NCBI GenBank assembly: GCA_020350845.1
Contig: CP070725.1
Coordinates: forward strand, 368,038-378,069
Length of the DNA: 10,032 nucleotides
Direction: 5' to 3'
Origin: Candidatus Bipolaricaulota bacterium
Lineage (GTDB): Bacteria > Bipolaricaulota > Bipolaricaulia > UBA7950 > UBA9294
The translations under genes and the position numbers were made by a program. Under the pieces are notes generated by a model, which was given only the letters and a program-made list of their open reading frames with translations, did not search any database and had not been told where the DNA came from. This document shows positions 1-6,458 of the stretch, piece after piece (positions within the stretch are counted from its first letter, which is position 1; each line of letters starts with the position of its first letter).

Positions 1-2
1 AC

Positions 3-1907
3 GATGCACTCTTCCGCAGGCTCATCGCGCTTGAGACGGACCGCCCGGATCTGGTGACGCCGGATTCGCCCACACAGCGCGTGGGCGCACCTCCTGCGGA
101 CGGCTTCGCCCATGTTCGCCACGCCGTCCCGATGCTCAGCCTGGCAAATGCATTCGATGTGGAGGGCGTCCGCGCCTTCGATCGGCGCCTCCGGCAGCTC
201 CTCGGCGTGCCCGCCGCAACGTACATCGCAGAGCCGAAGCTCGACGGGCTCTCGGTGGAGTTGGTTTTCGAGGACGGATTGCTCGTCCGCGGCTCGACTC
301 GTGGCGATGGCGCGACCGGCGAGGACGTGACGGGAAACCTGCGGACGATCCGCGAGATCCCGTTGCGGCTCGAGGCGAGCGGGGTCGCGGTGCCCGCCGT
401 CCTGGAGGTGCGCGGCGAGGTCTACGTCGAGGGCTCGGCGCTCGATGCGCTCAACGCGGCGCGTCTGCGGGACGGACTCGAGCCGTTTGCCAACCCGCGG
501 AACCTCGCCGCCGGCTCGCTGCGGCAGCTCGACCCGGAGGTCACGGCAGGGCGCCCATTGCAGTTCTTCGGCTACGATCTCGGGCGGATCGAAGGGGCGG
601 AAGTCGGCAGCCAGCAGGAGCTTCTCGAGTGTCTTCCCGCCCTCGGCATCCCGGTCAACCCGCTGTTCGCCGTCTGCGACGGGATCGACGATGCGATCGC
701 GTTCTACGATCGGCTGCTCGGGGAACGCGAGGGGCTGCCCTACGAGACCGACGGCGTGGTCATCAAGCTCGACGACTTCCAAGCGCGGGAGCGCGTAGGG
801 CAGGTGTCACGCAGCCCTCGCTGGGCGATCGCCGCCAAGTTCCCCGCGGAGCAGGGGATCACCGTGCTCAGGGACATCGTGGTGCATGTCGGGCGCACGG
901 GCACGCTGACGCCGACCGCGGTGCTCGATCCGGTGCGTGTGCGCGGCGTCGAGATTCGCAGCGCGTCCCTCCACAACGAGGACGAAATCGCACGAAAGGA
1001 TCTGCGCATCGGCGACACGGTCGTCATCCAGCGCGCCGGCGACGTGATTCCCCAAGTCGTCGCTCCCTTGCCCGACCGACGGGACGGCACGGAGCGCTGC
1101 TTCGTCATGCCCCACCGCTGTCCGGCGTGCGGCCATCCCGTGATCCGGGAAGAGGGCGTCGTCGCACGTCGTTGCGTCAACCTCTCCTGCCCGGCTCGTC
1201 TCAAGGAGTCGATCTGGCACTTCGTCTCGCGGGGCGGCCTCGACGTCGATGGATTCGGCATCAAGCTCATCGATCAGCTCGTCGAGCGGGGCCTCGTGCA
1301 TCGGCTGAGCGACATCTTCGCCCTCGATGCGGAGTCGTTGATCGAGCTCGACCGGATGGGCGAGAAGTCGGCGAGCAGCCTTCTCGATGCGCTCGAGCGC
1401 AGCAAGGCGGTCTCCCTGCCGCGCCTCCTCTTCGCGCTCGGGATCCCCGAGGTGGGGGAGCACGCGGCCCGCTCTCTGGCCGCGGCCTTCGCGGACCTGG
1501 AGACGCTCGCCGCCGCCCCCCGAGAAGCTCTCGAAGCCGTTCCCGACATCGGACTGCGCACCGCGCAGGGGATTCGCTCCTTCTTCGAGGACTCGTCGAA
1601 CCGAGAGCTGATCGAAGCACTGAGCGCTGCGGGGGTGACGGTGCATGCCGATTCCCGGCGTGCGACCGGGGGCCGTCTGCAGGGCCTGCGGTTCGTCCTC
1701 ACCGGCTCGCTCTCGACGATGACCCGCGGCGAGGCAGGAGAGCGCATCGCTGCGTACGGGGGCGTAGTCACGTCGTCCGTCAGTGCGAAGACGGACTACG
1801 TGGTCGTCCGAGAGAAGTCGGGGGCGAAGGCGGAGCGCGCGCGCGACCTCGGCGTCACCACACTCTCCGAAGAGGAGTTCTTGGCTCTCCTCGAGGGCGA
1901 TGACTAG
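3..1907 (+). CDS. ligA: NAD+-dependent DNA ligase LigA (5' end outside window)
   Basis: Seals nicks in duplex DNA during replication and repair, using NAD+ as AMP donor. The frame is open to the left edge. The residues before the GTG at 54 (YDAL-like DALFRRLIALE, then DLVTPDSPTQRVG) already match the end of LigA domain Ia, so the true start lies outside and GTG 54 is internal. About 634 residues are visible; the family is about 670. Adenylation domain: the AMP-accepting lysine is in KLDG (Lys codon 237-239), followed by GDGATGEDVTGN, FANPRNLAAGSLRQLD and ETDGVVIKLD. OB fold: HVGRTGTLTPTA and GDTVVIQRAGDVIPQV. Four zinc cysteines are encoded at 1119, 1128, 1173 and 1188. Helix-hairpin-helix repeats follow (about 1240-1600). 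A C-terminal BRCT domain runs from about 1677 (LRFVLTGSL) to the stop. No lesions are visible. The 3' end overlaps rlmN by 8 nt, suggesting translational coupling. Confidence 0.97.
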   Translation, partial: DALFRRLIALETDRPDLVTPDSPTQRVGAPPADGFAHVRHAVPMLSLANAFDVEGVRAFDRRLRQLLGVPAATYIAEPKLDGLSVELVFEDGLLVRGSTRGDGATGEDVTGNLRTIREIPLRLEASGVAVPAVLEVRGEVYVEGSALDALNAARLRDGLEPFANPRNLAAGSLRQLDPEVTAGRPLQFFGYDLGRIEGAEVGSQQELLECLPALGIPVNPLFAVCDGIDDAIAFYDRLLGEREGLPYETDGVVIKLDDFQARERVGQVSRSPRWAIAAKFPAEQGITVLRDIVVHVGRTGTLTPTAVLDPVRVRGVEIRSASLHNEDEIARKDLRIGDTVVIQRAGDVIPQVVAPLPDRRDGTERCFVMPHRCPACGHPVIREEGVVARRCVNLSCPARLKESIWHFVSRGGLDVDGFGIKLIDQLVERGLVHRLSDIFALDAESLIELDRMGEKSASSLLDALERSKAVSLPRLLFALGIPEVGEHAARSLAAAFADLETLAAAPREALEAVPDIGLRTAQGIRSFFEDSSNRELIEALSAAGVTVHADSRRATGGRLQGLRFVLTGSLSTMTRGEAGERIAAYGGVVTSSVSAKTDYVVVREKSGAKAERARDLGVTTLSEEEFLALLEGDD

Positions 1908-2934
1908 GACGCTTCCCGACCTCTCGTTCGACGAGGTCTCCTGCTGGCTCGTCGATCGTGGCGTTCCGCGCTACCGAGCAGAGCAACTCTGGCACGGCGT
2001 CTACGGCGATCTCGCCCCGGACTACGAGAGCATCACCACGCTTCCCGCCGGGCTGCGGCAGGAGCTGCACCGTGAACTCCCCCTCGATCGCTCGACGCAG
2101 ATCGGAGTCTGCGAAGACCGAGAACGCCGAGTACGCAAGCTCCTCCTCGAGCTCGAAGACGGGGAGACGATCGAAGCCGTGCTGATGCACTACGACCGGC
2201 GGCATACCGCTTGCCTCTCGTGCCAAGTCGGCTGTCCCGTGGGCTGCACCTTTTGTGCCACCGGCTTGGACGGCTTCGTGAGGAATCTGTCTACAGGGGA
2301 AATCGTTTCCCAGGCGCTCCGCTTCGCGCGGGAGCTGAAGAAGGCAGGCAAGCGGCTCTCGAACATCGTCTACATGGGGATGGGGGAACCTCTCCTGAAC
2401 TACGACGCGACGCTGAAGTCGGTGCGCATCCTGAACGATGCGCGTGGCTTCGCCCTCGGGATTCGCTCGTTCACGCTCTCCACGGCGGGCGTCGTTCCCG
2501 GGATTCGGCGACTCGAAGGCGAGGATCTTGCACTGAATCTCGCCGTCTCCCTCCACACGGTGGACGACGGGCTCCGTGAACGGCTTGTTCCGCTCGCGAA
2601 GCGCTATCCCGTGAAGGAGCTCCTGTCCGCTTGCCGATCGTACGTTCGTGTGACGAACCGCCGCGTCACGTTCGAGGTCGCACTCCTGAGGGGGATCAAC
2701 GACGCCCGGAAGGACGCGCACGCGATGGCCGCGCGTCTCTCCGGCCTGCTGTGTCATGTCAATCTGATCCCGGGGAACGCTGCGCCTGACGCACCGTTTG
2801 CACCGTCGGAACGAGAGACGGTGGACGATTTCGCGAGGACGTTGACGGACGCCGGGATTCCGACCACGGTACGCGTGGCACGAGGACAGGCGATCGAAGC
2901 CGGTTGCGGGCAGCTACGTCGAAGGCGCAGCTAG
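1900..2934 (+). CDS. rlmN: Dual-specificity 23S rRNA/tRNA adenine C2-methyltransferase RlmN (radical SAM)
   Basis: In characterised homologues it methylates C2 of A2503 in 23S rRNA and A37 in some tRNAs, by radical SAM chemistry. I chose ATG 1900 (344 aa) because the N-terminal domain begins there as in RlmN proteins (LPDLSFDEVSCWLVDRGVPRYRAEQ) and it overlaps the ligA stop by 8 nt. GAGGG at 1893-1897 is a weak, very close SD, so translational coupling is likely. The [4Fe-4S] cysteines are C112, C116 and C119 in GCPVGCTFC. C105 and C336 (in AGCGQL) match the two extra RlmN cysteines; the C-terminal one carries the methyl intermediate. MGMGEPLLNYD (about 159-169) and STAGVVPGI (about 194-202) are SAM-binding signatures. 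Cfr is a close relative, but the chromosomal setting and length fit RlmN. The TAG stop shares CTAG with the convergent sigma gene. Confidence 0.96.
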   Translation: MTRTLPDLSFDEVSCWLVDRGVPRYRAEQLWHGVYGDLAPDYESITTLPAGLRQELHRELPLDRSTQIGVCEDRERRVRKLLLELEDGETIEAVLMHYDRRHTACLSCQVGCPVGCTFCATGLDGFVRNLSTGEIVSQALRFARELKKAGKRLSNIVYMGMGEPLLNYDATLKSVRILNDARGFALGIRSFTLSTAGVVPGIRRLEGEDLALNLAVSLHTVDDGLRERLVPLAKRYPVKELLSACRSYVRVTNRRVTFEVALLRGINDARKDAHAMAARLSGLLCHVNLIPGNAAPDAPFAPSERETVDDFARTLTDAGIPTTVRVARGQAIEAGCGQLRRRRS

Positions 2935-3806
2935 TTGTTGAGCAGTCCGCGGTAGTACTCGAGTGCGTCGAGACCCCACGTCTCCGTCAGCTGGCTCAGG
3001 CCCTGTTTCACGAGCTGGCGGGCGCGTTCGCGGCTGATCTCGAGGATCCTCCCGATCTCCGAGAAGTTGTACGGGCAGCCGTCCTCGACGCCATAGTGCA
3101 GGCGAAGTGCGGCCGCCTGCCGCGCGGGGATGCGCTCGAGGACGCGCTCGAGCTCGTCGTGGAAGAGGATCCGTAGCGCCTCGTGCTCCGGGGAGAGGGC
3201 ATCCTCGGCAAGAAGATCCTCGAGTGTCTCCTCGCTGTCCTCGCCGACGACCTGATCGAGGGAGACGATCTCCGACACCTCCCGTTCGATCTGCCGCAGC
3301 CGGTCGACGGAGATCCCCAGCGCACGGGTGATCTCCGCCTCGTCCACACGCCCGTCCTCCGACAGGGAGCGCATCTGCTCGAGTCGCCGCACCGCGCGGA
3401 AGAGGTAGTCCGGAATGCGGATCATGCGCGAGTGGGTGGTGATCGCGTTGAGGATCGCGCGGCGGATCCACCACGAGGCGTACGTGCTCAGGCGATAGCC
3501 GCGGGTCACGTCGAACCGATCGACCGCCTCGATGAGACCGATGTTCCCCTCCTGAATGAGGTCGAGGAGGGAAAGACCGACGTCGCCGTATTCGCGCGCG
3601 ATGCTCACCACGACGCGCAGGCTGGAGGTGATCAGTCGTTCCCGCGCGCCGGCGACACCGTCGGCCATCGCCCGAGCGAGGCTCGCCTCCTCCTCCTGGC
3701 TGAGGAGGGGAAAGCGGGAGACCTCGCGGACATAGATCCGGAGGAGATCCAGCGTCTCCGGGGGGGTGCGCAGCGCACTCGGTTTCACTTCGTTCTCGGC
3801 CCTCAT
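2931..3806 (-). CDS. RNA polymerase sigma factor, sigma-70 family (RpoD/SigA-like, no region 1.1)
   Basis: Promoter-recognition subunit of RNA polymerase. The ORF extends upstream to 3902, but ATG 3806 (291 aa) is preferred: it lies 10 nt after the pus10 stop with AGGA 7 nt upstream, while the extension would overlap conserved pus10 sequence. Domains: region 1.2 (about 20-50, LRIYVREVSRFPLLSQEEE), region 2 (about 53-125, including LLDLIQEGNIGLIEAVDRFD and STYASWWIRRAI), RIPDYLF into region 3 (about 130-185), and regions 4.1-4.2 (about 206-275) with helix-turn-helix FSEIGRILEISRERARQL. Region 1.1 is absent. The -35-contacting Arg-Glu...Arg of region 4.2 (R259, E260, R263) are kept. The positions matching E. 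coli sigma-70 Q437 and T440, which read the -12 base, are R116 and L119. It could be the primary sigma or a group 2 paralogue; the window cannot decide. It is probably cotranscribed with pus10. Confidence 0.93.
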   Translation of the reverse strand: MRAENEVKPSALRTPPETLDLLRIYVREVSRFPLLSQEEEASLARAMADGVAGARERLITSSLRVVVSIAREYGDVGLSLLDLIQEGNIGLIEAVDRFDVTRGYRLSTYASWWIRRAILNAITTHSRMIRIPDYLFRAVRRLEQMRSLSEDGRVDEAEITRALGISVDRLRQIEREVSEIVSLDQVVGEDSEETLEDLLAEDALSPEHEALRILFHDELERVLERIPARQAAALRLHYGVEDGCPYNFSEIGRILEISRERARQLVKQGLSQLTETWGLDALEYYRGLLNN

Positions 3807-3809
3807 GAT

Positions 3810-3818
3810 CTCTTCCTC
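3810..3818 (-). promoter_or_regulatory. Ribosome binding site of the sigma factor gene, overlapping the pus10 stop
   Basis: Read on the minus strand, GAGGAAGAG lies just upstream of ATG 3806, with the AGGA core 7 nt away. The core begins on the last base of the pus10 TGA stop, so terminating ribosomes would sit on this site. This decides the sigma start over the longer in-frame option at 3902. Confidence 0.7.
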
Positions 3819-5109
3819 ATCGAGATACCTTACGAGAGCCTTCGCCGCGTTCCAAGGGAACTGCAGGCGGGAGGAGCACCTCCAGCACGTCGAGTTCCTC
3901 AACGTGGCTCGCGACCCCGAGAAGCCCCGCCAGGCTGGGACGCGTTCGTCCGTCGTCGCCGGAGACGAGTTCCTTGATGTACAGACCGCCCTCTGTCTCG
4001 AGATCCAGCTCCGCCTCGGTGGCAGAGGTCCGTGTCACACTCGCCTTGAGAACCTGTCTTCGGCGAACGAGATCCGCGCGGCGATGGCTCACCCGCGCCG
4101 GCGTCCGCTGCTCGATCCCGCCCACGATCTGCTCCATCGCTTGTCCGAGGGCAGCTTCGGAGATCGGCTCGGCGAAGCGGACGAGCGCTCGATACCGCTT
4201 CCTCGCGCGGGCTTCCTTGATTCGCGCGACGTCCCCCTTGCATGCGGCTTCGAGACCTTCGACCTCCACCTTTCCGCCGGTCGAGGCGTTGATGCTCTTC
4301 GTCAACGCCTCGAGGTCCATCGCGCGCTGCCTAGGTGCTACGAGTTCGAGGACGAACGGTCGTCCCGCCCCGAGCATCCGTGCGTCGACGTCCTCGCGGC
4401 CGGCGCCGTGCAGGTGCGCGCGTTCCGCCCGACTCTCGCGAAGAGGTTCCGCGGCGACGAGTTCTTCGACCGACTCGGGGTACTGCTTCCCCGAGCCGCC
4501 ACACGTCTCACAGCCTCGTCCTCGGCATGTGCGGCACGGCCAGTGGGTCTGTGGCACGCCGCGGATCAGCTTCCGGTAGCGCCCCAGGAGGAAGACCGAC
4601 GCCACGCGGACGGCGACGTCGTCGCGGAAGAGATCGATGACGAACGAGAGATCGGGACGATCGAACGACACGGTTCCCCTGCCGGCGAGCCGCTCGAAGG
4701 CCTTTCCCATTCCACGGTTGATCGCGCGCCCGAGGGGCTCGATGGCATCGCTGGGAAAGCGCCGCACGAACGTCTCCTCCATGACCTCGAGGCGCGGCGA
4801 AAGGCGCACGCCGAAGAGGTAGGTCGCGAACTCGTGGCCCGCACAGGCCGCCAACGCACGCTCCGCCCAGCGATCGATCTCGTCGAACAAGCCGCCGCAC
4901 ACCCAGCACGTGCCGGCAAGCCCCCGCGCTCCGCCCGCCTCCGTCTCCGCGCGCAGCCGCTCGCCCCGCTCGTGGTTCGCGATCCCGTGGCCGACCATTC
5001 CGAACGCTCGTCCTAGGCAATCGTCGCAGATCGGCCCCGCGAGCACGATCTGACGCGCACGAGCGAGCATCGATTCGTTCGTTTCGAATTCACCAGAGGT
5101 TCGTGTCAT
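3817..5109 (-). CDS. pus10: Archaeal/eukaryotic-type tRNA pseudouridine synthase Pus10
   Basis: Pus10 isomerises uridine to pseudouridine at tRNA positions 54 and/or 55 in archaea and many eukaryotes; typical bacteria use TruB for position 55. From ATG 5109 it is 430 aa, near archaeal Pus10 length (GTG 5115 is an alternative). The N-terminal zinc/THUMP-like part has CDDCLGR (C28, C31) and TCWVCGG (C68, C71). A second cysteine set, PCRTCRGRGCETCGGSGK (C192, C195, C200, C203), runs into YPESVEELV as in Pus10. The catalytic block is HGAGREDVDARMLGAGRPF (234-252). D240 of GRED is the likely catalytic Asp, by analogy to the GRTD motif of TruA-type enzymes. The C-terminus keeps QRTPARVSHRRADLVRRR and GLYIKELVSGDDGRTRPSL (375-393). 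No frameshift or lost catalytic residue is visible. The sigma gene lies 10 nt downstream and htrA is divergent. Identification is strong; the actual tRNA target here is inferred. Confidence 0.93.
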   Translation of the reverse strand: MTRTSGEFETNESMLARARQIVLAGPICDDCLGRAFGMVGHGIANHERGERLRAETEAGGARGLAGTCWVCGGLFDEIDRWAERALAACAGHEFATYLFGVRLSPRLEVMEETFVRRFPSDAIEPLGRAINRGMGKAFERLAGRGTVSFDRPDLSFVIDLFRDDVAVRVASVFLLGRYRKLIRGVPQTHWPCRTCRGRGCETCGGSGKQYPESVEELVAAEPLRESRAERAHLHGAGREDVDARMLGAGRPFVLELVAPRQRAMDLEALTKSINASTGGKVEVEGLEAACKGDVARIKEARARKRYRALVRFAEPISEAALGQAMEQIVGGIEQRTPARVSHRRADLVRRRQVLKASVTRTSATEAELDLETEGGLYIKELVSGDDGRTRPSLAGLLGVASHVEELDVLEVLLPPAVPLERGEGSRKVSR

Positions 5110-5116
5110 CTTCACG

Positions 5117-5145
5117 ATTGTCGACGAAGCTTTGGATCGGGTCGA
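5117..5145 (-). promoter_or_regulatory. Possible promoter of pus10 (leaderless-like)
   Basis: On the minus strand, TCGACC (5145-5140) and GACAAT (5122-5117) are separated by exactly 17 nt. Each matches four of six sigma-70 consensus bases. The -10-like box ends 7 nt before ATG 5109, so a normal start site would fall at or next to the start codon and give a leaderless mRNA. This agrees with the lack of a convincing SD for pus10. Weak consensus in GC-rich DNA makes this tentative. Confidence 0.33.
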
Positions 5146-5150
5146 GCGGC

Positions 5151-5157
5151 GAAGGAG
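5151..5157 (+). promoter_or_regulatory. Ribosome binding site of htrA
   Basis: GAAGGAG sits 7 nt before ATG 5165. It supports this ATG over the in-frame TTG at 5132, and the choice also places the signal peptide at the extreme N-terminus. Confidence 0.75.
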
Positions 5158-5164
5158 CGCAGCG

Positions 5165-6283
5165 ATGAATCATCGACGACGATGGAAGCGAGGAGTACTC
5201 GTCCTGCTCGTCGGCCTCGTGGCATGGGGCACGACAGGCGCCTCGGCCGGTGGAGCCTTCGAGCTCCAGGAGCAGGTGATCCGCGTCTATGAGGAAGTCG
5301 CGGCTTCTGTCGTCCACATCGCGGTTCGGGGAACTACTGAGGACGTCTTCATGCGTCCGGTGCCGACCGCCGGCTCGGGTTCCGGATTCCTCTTCGACGA
5401 CGACGGCCACATCGTGACCAACTACCATGTGATCGCCGACGCGGAAACGATCACGGTCGCCTTCGACGGCGTGGACTGTTGCCCGGCAGTCGTTGTCGGT
5501 GTTGACCCATCCACCGACCTCGCGGTGCTTCGGGTGGAGCGTGTCGATCTTCCCCCGCCACTTGTGCTCGCCGAGTCGAGCGCGCTTCGTGTCGGCCAGT
5601 TTGTCGTCGCAGTGGGGAACCCCTTCGGCCTCCAGGGGACGGCGACCTTCGGGATCATCAGCGCGCTCGAACGGGTGATCCGAAGTCCGGACGGAAGGTT
5701 CATCGGCGAAGCGATCCAGACGGACGCGGCGATCAACCCCGGGAACTCCGGGGGGCCGCTGCTTGATCTCGAGGGTCGCGTGATCGGTGTGAACTCGCAG
5801 ATCATCAGTCCTGTCGAGGCGTCCGCGGGCATTGGCTTCGCCGTGGCATCGGACACCGTGGCGCGGGTCGTCCCGGTGCTGATCGCTCAGGGCCGATTCC
5901 CTCACCCCTATCTCGGGGTTGTCGGATTCGACCTGAGCGCCGAGCGCGTGCAGGACTTCCGCGAAAGCGGGATCGAGCTTCCGATGGCACGAGGGATTCT
6001 CGTCCTTGCTGTGGAAGCGGACAGCCCCGCGGAGCGCGCTGGATTGCGCGGCGGGAACCGCACGATCTCGCTGAACGGGATTCCCTTCCCTCTCGGGGGC
6101 GACGTGATTCTCGAGATCAACGGCACTCCCACAAGCAGCGTTCTTGACCTCATTCTCGGCCTGGAGAGCCGAGGGGTCATCGGCGCACCCCTCACCCTTC
6201 TCGTGCTGAGAGACGGCGAGACCCTCACCCTGACGGCGACCCTCGCTGAGCGCCCGGAGTCCTCGCAGAGCTTCTCCTTCTAA
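5165..6283 (+). CDS. Secreted HtrA/Deg-type S1C serine protease with one PDZ domain
   Basis: Extracytoplasmic quality-control protease of the DegP/DegQ/DegS family. From ATG 5165 it is 372 aa. The N-terminus is a clear signal peptide: basic NHRRRWKR, hydrophobic segment about 10-22, and a likely type I cleavage site after Ala28 (ASA). A signal anchor as in DegS cannot be excluded. The trypsin-like domain (about 33-240) has the complete triad: His88 in TNYHVI, Asp118 in STDLAVLRV, Ser195 in NPGNSGGPLL. One PDZ domain follows (about 247-362), with YLGVVGFDL as carboxylate-binding loop and SPAERAGLRGG...GGDVILEINGTP as core. The second PDZ of DegP is missing; one-PDZ members are common. It is transcribed divergently from pus10 with 55 bp between the start codons. 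Substrates are unknown. I give no symbol because degP, degS and htrA cannot be distinguished from the sequence. Confidence 0.94.
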   Translation: MNHRRRWKRGVLVLLVGLVAWGTTGASAGGAFELQEQVIRVYEEVAASVVHIAVRGTTEDVFMRPVPTAGSGSGFLFDDDGHIVTNYHVIADAETITVAFDGVDCCPAVVVGVDPSTDLAVLRVERVDLPPPLVLAESSALRVGQFVVAVGNPFGLQGTATFGIISALERVIRSPDGRFIGEAIQTDAAINPGNSGGPLLDLEGRVIGVNSQIISPVEASAGIGFAVASDTVARVVPVLIAQGRFPHPYLGVVGFDLSAERVQDFRESGIELPMARGILVLAVEADSPAERAGLRGGNRTISLNGIPFPLGGDVILEINGTPTSSVLDLILGLESRGVIGAPLTLLVLRDGETLTLTATLAERPESSQSFSF

Positions 6284-6284
6284 A

Positions 6285-6321
6285 GCCCGGCCGCTCTAGG
6301 GAGCCGGCGGTGGGACCGGGC
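6285..6321 (+). terminator. Possible hairpin terminator after htrA
   Basis: Directly after the htrA stop, GCCGCTC (6290-6296) can pair with GAGC-C-GGC (6301-6308) around a TAGG loop with one bulged C. GCCCGG (6285-6290) and CCGGGC (6316-6321) form an alternative outer pairing. No T-tract follows, so it is not a textbook intrinsic terminator. It could act with Rho or protect the 3' end. Confidence 0.35.
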
Positions 6322-6352
6322 GACGTGGAGTCACCCGCCACTTCCGGCTGTC

Positions 6353-6406
6353 ATCCGACACGGCTCCCATCCGACACGGCTCCCATCCGACACGGCTCCC
6401 ATCCGA
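6353..6406. repeat. Tandem 16-bp repeat, 3.4 copies
   Basis: Three perfect head-to-tail copies of ATCCGACACGGCTCCC (6353-6368, 6369-6384, 6385-6400) are followed by a 6-bp partial copy ATCCGA (6401-6406). There are no spacers. Each unit contains a small dyad CCG-ACA-CGG. The array lies between htrA and the transporter gene, about 50 bp upstream of the transporter ATG. It could be iterated protein-binding sites or slippage-generated repeat; I recognise no known family. Confidence 0.9.
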
Positions 6407-6421
6407 ACAGGATTCCTGGGC

Positions 6422-6450
6422 TTGCCTCCCGCCTGAGGCGGGACTAGGAT
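6422..6450 (+). promoter_or_regulatory. Possible promoter of the transporter gene, with an inverted repeat in its spacer
   Basis: TTGCCT (6422-6427) and TAGGAT (6445-6450) are 17 nt apart and each matches the sigma-70 consensus at four of six positions. The spacer is almost filled by a perfect 7-bp inverted repeat, TCCCGCC-TGA-GGCGGGA (6427-6443), which would suit a repressor operator. The -10 ends 8 nt before ATG 6459, implying a very short or absent leader. Alternatively the same inverted repeat is an RNA hairpin (terminator without a T-tract) and AGGA at 6446-6449 is only the SD, 9 nt from the ATG. Confidence 0.35.
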
Positions 6451-6458
6451 CGGGCCTC

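Noticed and set aside
54..56. GTG as the start of ligA
   Set aside because: In-frame sequence upstream to the window edge encodes conserved LigA residues (DALFRRLIALE, DLVTPDSPTQRVG), so the gene simply continues out of the window.
807..1646. 279-aa minus-strand ORF inside ligA
   Set aside because: Low-complexity Arg/Ala/Glu-rich translation without recognisable domain, opposite a fully conserved ligase. It is a by-product of high GC.
1855..2757. 300-aa minus-strand ORF opposite rlmN
   Set aside because: No recognisable motif or plausible SD, and it lies antisense to a conserved radical SAM gene.
2925..2945. Bidirectional terminator between rlmN and the sigma gene
   Set aside because: No inverted repeat beyond CTAG and no T-tract, and the genes overlap.
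3807..3902. 32-residue N-terminal extension of the sigma factor
   Set aside because: It would overlap the conserved end of pus10. The ATG at 3806 has a good SD and begins shortly before region 1.2.
3183..5016. Long plus-strand ORFs opposite the sigma factor and pus10 (3183-3977, 3766-5016)
   Set aside because: Their translations show no family resemblance, whereas the minus-strand frames are conserved throughout.
5132..5164. TTG 5132 as the htrA start
   Set aside because: It would place 11 charged residues before the signal peptide and lacks an SD; ATG 5165 has GAAGGAG at 7 nt.
6353..6406. CRISPR array
   Set aside because: Units are contiguous 16-mers with no spacers, and no cas genes are nearby.
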